From Curtobacterium pusillum (GTDB taxonomy: Bacteria; Actinomycetota; Actinomycetes; Actinomycetales; Microbacteriaceae): a stretch of DNA of 64,000 nt. Positions within the stretch are counted from its first letter, which is position 1, and every line of letters starts with the position of its first letter. A program made the translations under genes and the position numbers. The stretch covers positions 1 through 64,000 of the forward strand of contig NZ_JABMCE010000062.1 in NCBI RefSeq assembly GCF_013359865.1, given 5' to 3'. The notes under the pieces were generated by a model. That model was not told the origin of the DNA, did not search any database, and worked only from the letters and a program-made list of their open reading frames with translations. Below, in pieces: positions 54,460 through 62,146 of the stretch.

Positions 54460-55491
54460 GTGCCCAAGAACCGTCGCACGACGATCGCCGACATCGCCGC
54501 GCGCGCCGGTGTGTCCATCAGCGCGGTCTCGTTCGCGCTCAACGACCGCCCGGGGGTGTCCGACGAGACCCGCGCGCGGGTCCGTGCCGTCGCCCGGGAA
54601 CTCGACTGGCAACCGCACACCGCGGCGCGTGCCCTCGGTGGCGCGAAGGCCGGGTCGATCGGCTTCGTCCTCAACCGGCCGGCGCGGACGCTCGGCACCG
54701 AGTCGTTCTTCGGCGACCTCATCTCGGGCATCCAGCTCGGACTCGCCGGCAGTCACGTCGGCATGAACCTCCTCGTCGCGCGGGACGCCGTCGAGGAGCT
54801 CGAGACCTACCGGGACTGGTGGCGCGGGCACCGGGTCGACGGCGTGATCGTGATCGATCCCCGCCGTGACGACGACCGGCTCGCCCTGCTGGCGGAACTC
54901 GGGATGCCGACCGTGATCGTCGGGTCGCACCCCTCCGCCGAGGGCGCCGCGCCCAGCGTCTGGATCGACGACTCGGACGCGACCGACACCGTGCTGCGGT
55001 ACCTGCACGCACTCGGCCACCGGCGGATCGCGCACGTCGCCGGCCGGCCCGAGTTCGAGCACACAGCGATGCGGATCGATCGTGTGCGGGCGTTCACCGG
55101 GGCGGAGGGACTCGAGGAGACCGAGTCGATCCCGACCGACTACTCCGCCGAGGCGGGGGCGAGTGCGACGCGGACGCTGCTCTCCCGGGCCGTCCGGCCG
55201 ACTGCGATCGTGTACGACAACGACGTGCTGGCGGTTGCCGGCCTCGGCGTCGCGAGCGAGATGGGCGTCGCGGTGCCGGGGGACGTCTCGATCGTGTCGT
55301 TCGACGACTCGGCGATGATCCGGCTGGTCCGGCCGTCGATCACCTCCTTGACGCGCGACACCGTGGAGCTCGGGCAGCGGGCGGCGACCCTCCTGCGCGA
55401 GCAGATCGACGCCGGCGCTCCGCTTCCGTCACGCCCGGGACCGTCCCTGACCCTGAGCGTCCGCGAGTCGACCGGCCGAGCCCGCCCCTGA
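54460..55491 (+). CDS. LacI family transcriptional regulator
   Basis: The 343-residue repressor has the LacI helix-turn-helix (about 7-30, TTIADIAARAGVSISAVSFALNDR) with the hinge ARALGGAKAGSIGFV. A periplasmic-binding-protein-like sugar domain follows. It diverges from the glycan importer operon and very likely represses it through CTGAACCGGTTCAG. The GTG start at 54460 is 7 nt after TATAGT and lacks a Shine-Dalgarno, so the mRNA is probably leaderless. The inducer is presumably a mannose-containing fragment. Confidence 0.93.
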   Translation: MPKNRRTTIADIAARAGVSISAVSFALNDRPGVSDETRARVRAVARELDWQPHTAARALGGAKAGSIGFVLNRPARTLGTESFFGDLISGIQLGLAGSHVGMNLLVARDAVEELETYRDWWRGHRVDGVIVIDPRRDDDRLALLAELGMPTVIVGSHPSAEGAAPSVWIDDSDATDTVLRYLHALGHRRIAHVAGRPEFEHTAMRIDRVRAFTGAEGLEETESIPTDYSAEAGASATRTLLSRAVRPTAIVYDNDVLAVAGLGVASEMGVAVPGDVSIVSFDDSAMIRLVRPSITSLTRDTVELGQRAATLLREQIDAGAPLPSRPGPSLTLSVRESTGRARP

Positions 55492-55546
55492 CCGCTCTCG
55501 ACACGCCGGTCATGGATCGCGGGTGTCCACCGGCGACGCGGCCGAC

Positions 55547-55575
55547 TTGACGCCGATTCGAACACACGTTCGAAT
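55547..55575 (+). promoter_or_regulatory. SOS promoter with LexA box for the small Trp-rich protein
   Basis: TTGACG (55547-55552), a 17-nt spacer and TCGAAT (55570-55575) are followed after 6 nt by the GTG start. The LexA box TCGAACACACGTTCGA (55558-55573) fills the spacer. The layout is the same, base for base in spacing, as the ImuA'-like promoter at 753-781. Confidence 0.82.
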
Positions 55576-55581
55576 ACTGTC

Positions 55582-55905
55582 GTGGGAAGGCGTCGCGAGG
55601 ACCGGTGGCAGCCCCCGGAGCACCCGGAGGTCGAACGTCCGCGCGCGTACTCCCTGTCCGAGGACGCCCGCGGCCCCGACGTCTGCCACGCCGTCACCCC
55701 CGTGCCGGTGTGGGCCTGGATCCAGTTCCCCTCGTTCCACGTCCGGGTGAAGGCCTTCGCGAAGAGCTGGACCCGCGACGCCGTGCTCGTCGAGTGGGCG
55801 CAGTTCGGGCAGCAGGCGAACGCGTGGGTGTGGCGCTCCGCCGTGAAGCACCGCACCCTGCGCGCGGACGTCAGCAGGCGCAGTCCGGAGAACGCACCGC
55901 ATTGA
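55582..55905 (+). CDS. SOS-controlled small tryptophan-rich protein
   Basis: The 107-residue protein is unassigned. It has six tryptophans, a basic start (MGRRREDRWQPP), then YSLSEDARGPDVCHAVTPVPVWAWIQFPSFHVRVKAFAKSWTRDAVLVEWAQFG and AWVWRSAVKHRTL. No signal peptide or membrane helix is convincing. A LexA box lies inside its promoter, so it should be induced by DNA damage. The pattern of aromatic and basic residues would suit nucleic-acid or polymerase contact, but that is conjecture. The next gene is 101 bp downstream. Confidence 0.75.
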   Translation: MGRRREDRWQPPEHPEVERPRAYSLSEDARGPDVCHAVTPVPVWAWIQFPSFHVRVKAFAKSWTRDAVLVEWAQFGQQANAWVWRSAVKHRTLRADVSRRSPENAPH

Positions 55906-56006
55906 CTTCCCCTGACAGGACGACGATGGTTGAGAGAACACCGGTACGACGAGCAACTCGACGATCGAGACACTCGATCCGAATGCTGGAACTGGGAGGA
56001 GGCACC

Positions 56007-56159
56007 GTGAAGAAGAGCGAGGTGCCGTCCTGGGTCGCCCACGTGCTCACGCCGCCCGAGGTCATCGCGGCGTACGTCGAACGACGAGTCAACGACCCGT
56101 CGCTCCTGACGGGCGAGCGGTCGGAACCCACGTACGCGGATTTCCTCTGCGACGAGTAG
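56007..56159 (+). CDS. hypothetical 50-residue protein
   Basis: A short frame beginning at GTG 56007 has a strong GGGAGGAGG Shine-Dalgarno and encodes MKKSEVPSWVAHVLTPPEVIAAYVERRVNDPSLLTGERSEPTYADFLCDE-type sequence, cited here in part: VPSWVAHVLTPPEVIAAYV and an acidic end. An in-frame ATG at 55983 is possible (58 residues). No family was recognised. A possible TTGACT (55903-55908) upstream suggests its own promoter. It ends 10 bp before a dispersed-element hairpin. Confidence 0.55.
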   Translation: MKKSEVPSWVAHVLTPPEVIAAYVERRVNDPSLLTGERSEPTYADFLCDE

Positions 56160-56168
56160 ACGGGTCTT

Positions 56169-56222
56169 CCTGGAGGCGCGGACCGCGTTCCGTCGTCACG
56201 GAACGGAATCCGCGCCTCCAGG
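56169..56222. repeat. dispersed-element long hairpin (copy 14) overlapping the EamA gene end
   Basis: Arms 56169-56193 and 56198-56222 are complementary at 22 of 25 positions, with a 4-nt loop. Each arm starts CCTGGAGGCGCGGA. The right arm encodes the last residues (GPGGADSVP) and the stop codon of the EamA transporter gene, showing that the element can enter a coding region and reset its end. Confidence 0.82.
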
Positions 56223-57086
56223 CCCACGGCCGCGCTCGCGTCGTCCGGACAGCGTCACCCCGACGCTCGCCGCGGTGACGCACCCGAGCGCCACGATCTC
56301 GAGCGGCGCGAGGCCCTCGCGCAGGATCGCCAGGCCCGCGAGGGCCGCGATCGCCGGCCCGAGGCTCTGCAACACCCCGAACACCCGGGTCGGCATCCGG
56401 CGGAGTGCGAGCATCTCCAGCGCGTAGGGCAGCACGCTCGACAGCACGGCGACGCCGCCGAACACCAGGAGCAGCACCGGTTCGCGCACGACCCCGTCGA
56501 CGGCGGACCGGAGCCCGAACGGCAGCGACACGAGCATCGCGACGAGCATCGACACCGCGAGGCCGTCGACACCGGGGATCGCCGCGCCGACGTGCCGGTT
56601 CATGACGATGTACCCGGCCCAACACGCCGCGGCGAGGACGGCGAACACCACGCCGGAGACCGCGGTCACCGCTGCCGGGCCCACCCCGAGCAGCACCACC
56701 CCGGCGAGCGCGAGCACCGCCCAGAGGACGTCCCGCCACCGCCGGGTGTGCGCGAGGGAGAGGGTGAGCGGCCCGAGGAACTCGATGGTCACCGCGATGC
56801 CGATCGGGATGCTCGCGAACGCCACGTAGATGAAGACGTTCATGCCGCCGAGCGCCAGTCCGAGGCCGATCGCACCGAGCCACTGCGCCCGGTTCCAGCG
56901 CCGGACCCGCGGACGGACGACGAGCGCGAGGACGACGGCGCCGATCACGAGGCGGAGCGTGGCGGCCCCGACCGAGCCGACGTCGTCGAACCGGGTCTTC
57001 GCGATCGCCGCGCCGAGCTGGACGGACACCATCGCGGCGAGTGCGAGGACCGGCGCGGGGATCCTGCTCAACGGTGTTCCGCTCAA
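56196..57086 (-). CDS. EamA family transporter (RhtA-like)
   Basis: The 296-residue protein has ten predicted membrane segments in two EamA repeats (about 15-145 and 150-280). SIPIGIAVTIEFLGPLTLSL and ALEMLALRRMPTRVFGVLQSLGPAIAALAGL are typical of the RhtA group of amino-acid/threonine exporters. Substrate is not certain. The TTG start at 57086 overlaps the stop codon of the response regulator (TTGA), so it may be coupled to the two-component genes. Its C-terminal tail is written by a dispersed-element hairpin. Confidence 0.88.
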   Translation of the reverse strand: MSGTPLSRIPAPVLALAAMVSVQLGAAIAKTRFDDVGSVGAATLRLVIGAVVLALVVRPRVRRWNRAQWLGAIGLGLALGGMNVFIYVAFASIPIGIAVTIEFLGPLTLSLAHTRRWRDVLWAVLALAGVVLLGVGPAAVTAVSGVVFAVLAAACWAGYIVMNRHVGAAIPGVDGLAVSMLVAMLVSLPFGLRSAVDGVVREPVLLLVFGGVAVLSSVLPYALEMLALRRMPTRVFGVLQSLGPAIAALAGLAILREGLAPLEIVALGCVTAASVGVTLSGRRERGRGPGGADSVP

Positions 57087-57745
57087 CCCAGGTAGGCCAG
57101 CACGGCCAGGACGCGACGGTGGTCCTCGCCCGTGTCCTCGAGCGCGAGCTTGCCGAAGATGCTCGACACGTGCTTCTCGACCGCGCCCGTCCCGATGACC
57201 AGTGCGCGGGCGATCGCGGCGTTCGTGCGCCCCTCGGCCATGAGTCCGAGCACCTCGCGCTCGCGCGGGGTGAGGGCCTCGAGCGGGTTGCGGCGGCGGC
57301 TCATCAGCTGCGTGACGACCTCGGGATCGAGCACGGTGCCTCCGGCGGCGATCCGGCGGACGGCGTCGTCGATCTCCTCGAGCCGGGTGACGCGGTCCTT
57401 CAGCAGGTACCCGATGCCCGTCGCGCCGGCGGCGAGGACGTCCTCGGCGTAGGTGGCCTCGACGTACTGGGAGAGCAGGAGGACCCCGGTGCGCGGTGCC
57501 AGGCGGCGGGTCTCGACGGCCGCGCGGACACCCTCGTCCGTGAAGGTCGGCGGCATCCGCACGTCCATCACGACGACGTCGGGGGCGTGCTCGGGGAGCG
57601 TCGCGAGGAACGAGTCCGCGTCGGAGTACTGCCCGACGACGTCGATCCCGGCTTCGTCGAGCACCCGCGAGAGCCCTTCGCGCAGCAGGACGGCGTCGTC
57701 GACGACGACGGCCCGGATGCGTGCTGCATCCGGGCCGTCGCTCAT
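57083..57745 (-). CDS. two-component response regulator, LuxR/NarL type
   Basis: The 220-residue regulator has a receiver domain with phosphoacceptor D61 in VVVMDVRMPP, acidic residues VVDD (14-17) and lysine in YLLKDRV near 115. A LuxR-type DNA-binding domain follows at about 153-215 (LTPREREVLGLMAEGRTNAAIARAL). It follows the histidine kinase gene by 54 bp on the same strand, so they form a pair. Targets are unknown; the downstream EamA gene and the divergent membrane protein are candidates. Confidence 0.95.
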   Translation of the reverse strand: MSDGPDAARIRAVVVDDAVLLREGLSRVLDEAGIDVVGQYSDADSFLATLPEHAPDVVVMDVRMPPTFTDEGVRAAVETRRLAPRTGVLLLSQYVEATYAEDVLAAGATGIGYLLKDRVTRLEEIDDAVRRIAAGGTVLDPEVVTQLMSRRRNPLEALTPREREVLGLMAEGRTNAAIARALVIGTGAVEKHVSSIFGKLALEDTGEDHRRVLAVLAYLG

Positions 57746-57799
57746 GCCGACCAGCCTAGCGGGAGCCCGCGCGCTCCCGCGGAGTCACCCCCCGCGGGG

Positions 57800-59290
57800 T
57801 CACGCCCGTGCGGTGGGCACGCCGTTCAGGGCGCCGAGCGGGATCCGCGCGGTGGCCTCGGTCGGGCCGCCCTCCGGGCTGGACACGGTGAGCTCGCCGT
57901 CGAGCGCGCGCATCCGGCCCATCAGCCCCTCGATGCCGTGACCCTCCTGCGGGCGGGCACCCCCGCGGCCGTCGTCGGTGACGCTGACCGTGAGGTACCA
58001 GAGCCCCGAGGCGTCGACCACGAGACCGAGGTAGACCCCGGCGGTGGAGGCGCCGGCGTGCTTCGTGGTGTTCGTGAGGAGCTCGCTCACCGTGAAGTAC
58101 ACGTTGCGCTGGATCTCCGTCGCGAGCTCGAGCCCGTCGGGCAGGCGGACGTCGAGTCCGACCGGGATCGGCGTGCGGGCGACGAGGGCTTCGAGCGCGG
58201 CGACGAGACCACGGTCGAGCAGGATCGGCGGGGCGAACCCGCGGGACAGGGCGCGCAGTTCGTCGAGGGCGTCCTTGGCGTGCTCGGACGCCTCGCCGAT
58301 GAGCTGCTTCGCCTTCGCCGGGTCCTTGTCGAAGGCCCGCTCGGCGGCGGACAGGTCCATGCGCAGCCGGACGAGTCGCTGCTGGGGCCCGTCGTGCAGG
58401 TCACGCTCGATCTGGCGGAGCGCCTGCCCCTCGGCGGTCACCGCACCGGCACGGGAGGCCTGCAGACCGGCGACGCGCTGCTCGAGCTGTTCCGCGCGGA
58501 AGCCGCCGAGCAGGCCGAAGTCGATCCAGTAGTGGGCGAGGACGGAGCCGCGGGCCCAGAGCGGGAAGAGCGCGACCGAGGCGGCCATGCTGACCGCGCA
58601 CGCCAGGGCGCCGAGCGTCCACGCCCAGCTCTGGTCGAACTCCGCGTACGCCAACGCCTGGTTGATCTCCCAACCGTTCGCGAGCGCGGCGATGCCCGCG
58701 ACGATCGGGCCGAAGAACCCGGCGAACAGGACCGCGCCGGCCCCCACGGTGCAGAGCGCCGCGAGCGGGTAGACGACCGCCGCGTGCAGCAGGTACAGCC
58801 AGTAGTGCGGGTTGGCGACCGCGGAGCCCGTACGCGTCCACCAGTTCTGCTGCCAGCGCGGCGTCCAGTCCACCGGACGGATCGGCCGACTGTCGGCCCA
58901 CCCGATACGGAGCTTCTCGAACGCGCCGAGCCACCGCGCCACGAACAGTGCGATGAAGAACATCAGCAGCGTGAACGGGTTGAACAGGTCGTGCGAGCCG
59001 CCGCCGAAGATCGCCGCGGGGAACGCGAAGTACAGCGTGCAGAGGAGCACCGCCGTGAGCGCCATGTACCCGAAGTCACGCGGCAGGCGCTTCCAGGCGT
59101 CCCGGTAGAACGCACCGGCGGTCACGCCCGAACCAGACCCGGAGCCCGCGCTCGTTCCCGGCGGCGGGGTCGATGCCCAGGCGGGCGGCGTCTGGTGCGG
59201 CTGCGGGGGCATCGGTTCGGTGGCTCCTGGTGGGACGGAGTCGTTCAGCGGGACGGTCTCGGCCTGGTCGAGGCGGGCGGTGTCGGTCAT
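57800..59290 (-). CDS. two-component sensor histidine kinase (HisKA_3)
   Basis: The 496-residue kinase has a Pro/Ser/Gly-rich N-terminus (about 1-55), four to five membrane segments in a sensor region (about 75-260), and a HisKA_3 domain with phosphorylated H299 in ERDLHDGPQQRL. A HATPase_c domain follows with an N box (ELLTNTTKHA) and VTDDGRGG and GIEGLMGRM motifs. The short extracytoplasmic loops suggest it senses the membrane or internal cues, as cell-envelope stress kinases do. Confidence 0.94.
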   Translation of the reverse strand: MTDTARLDQAETVPLNDSVPPGATEPMPPQPHQTPPAWASTPPPGTSAGSGSGSGVTAGAFYRDAWKRLPRDFGYMALTAVLLCTLYFAFPAAIFGGGSHDLFNPFTLLMFFIALFVARWLGAFEKLRIGWADSRPIRPVDWTPRWQQNWWTRTGSAVANPHYWLYLLHAAVVYPLAALCTVGAGAVLFAGFFGPIVAGIAALANGWEINQALAYAEFDQSWAWTLGALACAVSMAASVALFPLWARGSVLAHYWIDFGLLGGFRAEQLEQRVAGLQASRAGAVTAEGQALRQIERDLHDGPQQRLVRLRMDLSAAERAFDKDPAKAKQLIGEASEHAKDALDELRALSRGFAPPILLDRGLVAALEALVARTPIPVGLDVRLPDGLELATEIQRNVYFTVSELLTNTTKHAGASTAGVYLGLVVDASGLWYLTVSVTDDGRGGARPQEGHGIEGLMGRMRALDGELTVSSPEGGPTEATARIPLGALNGVPTARA

Positions 59291-59386
59291 GACACCCAGC
59301 CTCGCGATCCGGGGCTCGTTCCCCCATCCTGCCCCCTCCCGAACCCGGGGTGGGGTTATCCCCCGCCTCCGAGTACCGTGGATTGC

Positions 59387-59968
59387 ATGCAGAACGTCAC
59401 GGGCGTCCGGGCGGTTTCAGCGGCAGCAGTCGCCGCGGCGCTCGTGTTCGGCTTGCGCGGGCTGGTCGGGGCCGTGGTGCTCCTGCAGTGGGACCCTCCC
59501 GAGGCGGCGCTGCTCGTCGGCACGGTGGTCGGCGGCATCGGCGCAGCGGTCGTGTTCGTCGCAGCGATGCAGGCGCGAGATCGTCGGGCGCTCGCGATCG
59601 GCGTCTCCACGCTCGCGTTCGCACTCGCCTGGGGGATCCCCGGTCCGATCGGCTCGGTGCTGTACGTCATCGCCCAAGGCGCGCTCATCGCCTTCGGCGT
59701 GCTCACGCTCCGGAGCGCGCGTGGGGTGCAGCGGGCGTTCGGCTGGATCGTGGCCGTCGCGGCCGCACTGTGGTTCGTCGTCGACCTGCTGGCGCAGACG
59801 GGGGCGTACCTCGCGCTGTCACAGGAGGCGCTCGGCCTCGTCCTCTCGATCCCCGGGCTGCTGCAGGCGGTCGCGTACTTCGCGGCGGCGGTCCTCGTCG
59901 CCGTGCCCCTGCTCGAACCGGTCGGCCGCGGCCTCGGTGCGCTCTGGTCCTCCGCCGAGGTCCGCTGA
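59387..59968 (+). CDS. hypothetical multi-pass membrane protein
   Basis: The 193-residue protein has six predicted hydrophobic segments across nearly its whole length and short hydrophilic loops (MQARDRRA, RSARGVQR). No family was recognised. It diverges from the histidine kinase gene across 96 bp. TACCGT ends 7 nt before the ATG and no Shine-Dalgarno is present, so it is probably leaderless. Being divergent from the kinase, it is a candidate target of that system. Confidence 0.72.
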   Translation: MQNVTGVRAVSAAAVAAALVFGLRGLVGAVVLLQWDPPEAALLVGTVVGGIGAAVVFVAAMQARDRRALAIGVSTLAFALAWGIPGPIGSVLYVIAQGALIAFGVLTLRSARGVQRAFGWIVAVAAALWFVVDLLAQTGAYLALSQEALGLVLSIPGLLQAVAYFAAAVLVAVPLLEPVGRGLGALWSSAEVR

Positions 59969-60022
59969 CGCTCCTGGAGACGGGTGTCGCGTCTTCCGGA
60001 CGACGTGTGCCACGCTGACGAC

Positions 60023-60655
60023 ATGCGGCACACACCCCACTTCCTGATGACCGACGTCGACGAGGTGAAACGCCTCGTCGACGGCAATCCGTGGGCCACC
60101 ATCGTGTCGCACACCGGAGCCGGCCTCGTCGCGTCGCACTACCCGTTCCTCCTCGACACGTCGGGCGCCGACGACCACGAGATCGTCCTCGTCTCGCACG
60201 TCGGCCGCCCCGACGAGGTCGCCCACGAGCTGGGGCGGCACGAGGTGCTCGTCGTGTTCCAGGGACCGCACGGCTACGTCTCCCCCGCCTGGTACCCGCC
60301 GGAGCAGTTCGTCCCCACCTGGAACCACGTCACGGCGCACTGCTGGGGCACGCCGGAGATCCTGTCCGACGAGGAGAACTTCCGGGTGCTCGGCGAACTC
60401 GTCGACCACTTCGAGCGGGCCATGCCGTCGCCGATCTCGCTCGAGGTCGACGAGGAGACCGCCCGGCGCACGGCGAAGGGCACCGTCGGGATCCGCATCC
60501 GGGTCACCCGGTTCGACGCCCGCGCGAAGCTCTCGCAGAACAAGGCCCCCGAGGTGGTGGAACGCATCATCGCGGGCCTCCGCTCGGACGGGCCGTACGC
60601 GTCGCCGGCGCTCGCCGACGAGATGGAGCGAGCACACGGCCTGGAGGAACGGTGA
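60023..60655 (+). CDS. PaiB-like FMN-binding protein
   Basis: The 210-residue protein belongs to the PaiB family of FMN-binding split-barrel proteins, some of which are described as negative regulators. Conserved parts are NPWATIVSHTGAGLVASHYPF near 22-42, SHVGRPDEVAHEL, VVFQGPHGYVSPAWYPPEQFVPTWNHVTAHCWGTPEI, and a C-terminal helical region with KLSQNKAPEVVERIIAGL. No DNA-binding motif is evident, so an oxidoreductase or flavin role is as likely as regulation. Its stop codon overlaps the GTG of the amidohydrolase gene. Confidence 0.9.
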   Translation: MRHTPHFLMTDVDEVKRLVDGNPWATIVSHTGAGLVASHYPFLLDTSGADDHEIVLVSHVGRPDEVAHELGRHEVLVVFQGPHGYVSPAWYPPEQFVPTWNHVTAHCWGTPEILSDEENFRVLGELVDHFERAMPSPISLEVDEETARRTAKGTVGIRIRVTRFDARAKLSQNKAPEVVERIIAGLRSDGPYASPALADEMERAHGLEER

Positions 60656-62139
60656 CGGAGGTCCTGCTCCGCACCGTCCGCCGGGTGGGTACGTCCGGCG
60701 CCCCCTCCGACGTGGCCGTCGTCGACGGGCGCATCGCGGCGATCGCGCCCGCCGGCACGCTCGACCCGGCGGACGCCGACACCGAGGTCGTGGAGGCGGC
60801 GGGCGCATGGCTCGCGCCCGGCCTCGTCGACCACCACGTGCACTTCGACCAGTGGGCCCTCGTCCGCCGCCGTGTCGACGTCTCCGCCTGCGACTCGGCC
60901 GAGGCGACCGCCGGCCTCCTGGGGCAGGTGGCTCGCACGGGCGTCGCGGACCGCGTCCTCGTCGGCCACGGCTACCGCGACGGGATGTGGCCCCGCCCTG
61001 CACGACGCGAGCTGCTCGACCAGGCCGCGCCGGGCCTCCCGACCGTCGTCATCAGCGGCGACCTGCACGCCGTGTGGTGCAACACTGCGGCCCTCGCGCA
61101 CTTCTCCGGACTCGTCGGCCGGCCCCTCGTCGCTGGCGAGGACGGGGTCCTGCGCGAGCAGGACGCGTTCGACGTGACCGGCGCGCTGTCCCGCGTCCCC
61201 GACGACGTGCTCGACGGGTACGTCGCCGACGCCGTCGAGGCGGCGAGCGCCCGCGGCGTGACGCGGGTCGTCGACCTCGAGATGGTGTTCGGCCTCGACC
61301 GGTGGACCCGACGCGTGCACGCCGGGATCGACGGGCTCCGCGTCGACTCGGGCGTCTACCCGGGCGACCTCGACGATGTGATCGCGCGTGGGCTCCGCAC
61401 GGGCGACGTGGTCGAGGGCACCCGCGGGCTCCTCCGGATGGGGCCGTTCAAGGTGATCACCGACGGGTCGCTCGGTACCCGGACCGCCGCGGTGTCCGAC
61501 GCGTACGACGAGCTCGGCGGGCACGGGCTGCTCACGTGGCCGCCCGAGGAGGTCGTTCCGACGGTCCGTCGCGCGGTCGACGCCGGACTCGTGCCGGCGA
61601 TCCACGCGATCGGCGACCGGGCGAACACCCTCGCGCTCGACGTGTTCGAAGCGGTCGGCACACGAGGCACGATCGAGCACGCGCAGCTGCTCGATCGTGC
61701 CGACCTCGAGCGGTTCGCGAGGCTCGGGGTGGCGGCGTCCGTGCAGCCCGAACACGCCATGGACGATCGGGACATCGCGGACCGCTACTGGGCCGGCCGC
61801 ACCGACCGGGCGTTCGCGTTCGCGTCGCTCGACCGCGCGGGCGCCCGGCTGCTCCTCGGGTCGGACGCTCCCGTGGCCCCGCTCGACCCCTGGATCTCGA
61901 TGGCGGCGGCGGTCGGACGCGATCGCGACGGGCGGCCGGCGTGGCACCCCGCCGAACGGATCCGGGCGCTGACCGCCTGGCAGGGCTCGACGGACGGCCG
62001 GGTCGGGGTCGCCGTCGGTGACGTCGCGGACCTGGTGCTCGTGGAGTCGGACCCGCTGGCCGCGTCGTCGGGTTCCCTGCGCGGCATGCGCGTGCTGGCG
62101 ACGGCGATCGCGGGGCAGTTCACGTACCGCGACCTCTGA
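60652..62139 (+). CDS. amidohydrolase family protein (YtcJ-like)
   Basis: The 495-residue metal-dependent hydrolase has the N-terminal LAPGLVDHHVHFDQW (metal-binding HxH), a D near the C-terminal LLLGSDAPVAPLDPW, and the HAIGDRAN histidine segment. This matches the YtcJ/amidohydrolase_3 group. Substrate is unknown; relatives act on formamides or cyclic imides. The GTG start overlaps the PaiB-like stop codon (GTGA), so the two are coupled. It converges on the glycosylase gene with a 7-bp gap. Confidence 0.9.
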   Translation: MTEVLLRTVRRVGTSGAPSDVAVVDGRIAAIAPAGTLDPADADTEVVEAAGAWLAPGLVDHHVHFDQWALVRRRVDVSACDSAEATAGLLGQVARTGVADRVLVGHGYRDGMWPRPARRELLDQAAPGLPTVVISGDLHAVWCNTAALAHFSGLVGRPLVAGEDGVLREQDAFDVTGALSRVPDDVLDGYVADAVEAASARGVTRVVDLEMVFGLDRWTRRVHAGIDGLRVDSGVYPGDLDDVIARGLRTGDVVEGTRGLLRMGPFKVITDGSLGTRTAAVSDAYDELGGHGLLTWPPEEVVPTVRRAVDAGLVPAIHAIGDRANTLALDVFEAVGTRGTIEHAQLLDRADLERFARLGVAASVQPEHAMDDRDIADRYWAGRTDRAFAFASLDRAGARLLLGSDAPVAPLDPWISMAAAVGRDRDGRPAWHPAERIRALTAWQGSTDGRVGVAVGDVADLVLVESDPLAASSGSLRGMRVLATAIAGQFTYRDL

Positions 62140-62146
62140 TCACCGG

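Noticed and set aside
47720..60650. Further copies of the dispersed element at 47734, 59971 and 60640
   Set aside because: They share only CTGGAG or CTGGAGG and lack the GCGCGG half; they look like ordinary coding or ribosome-site sequence.
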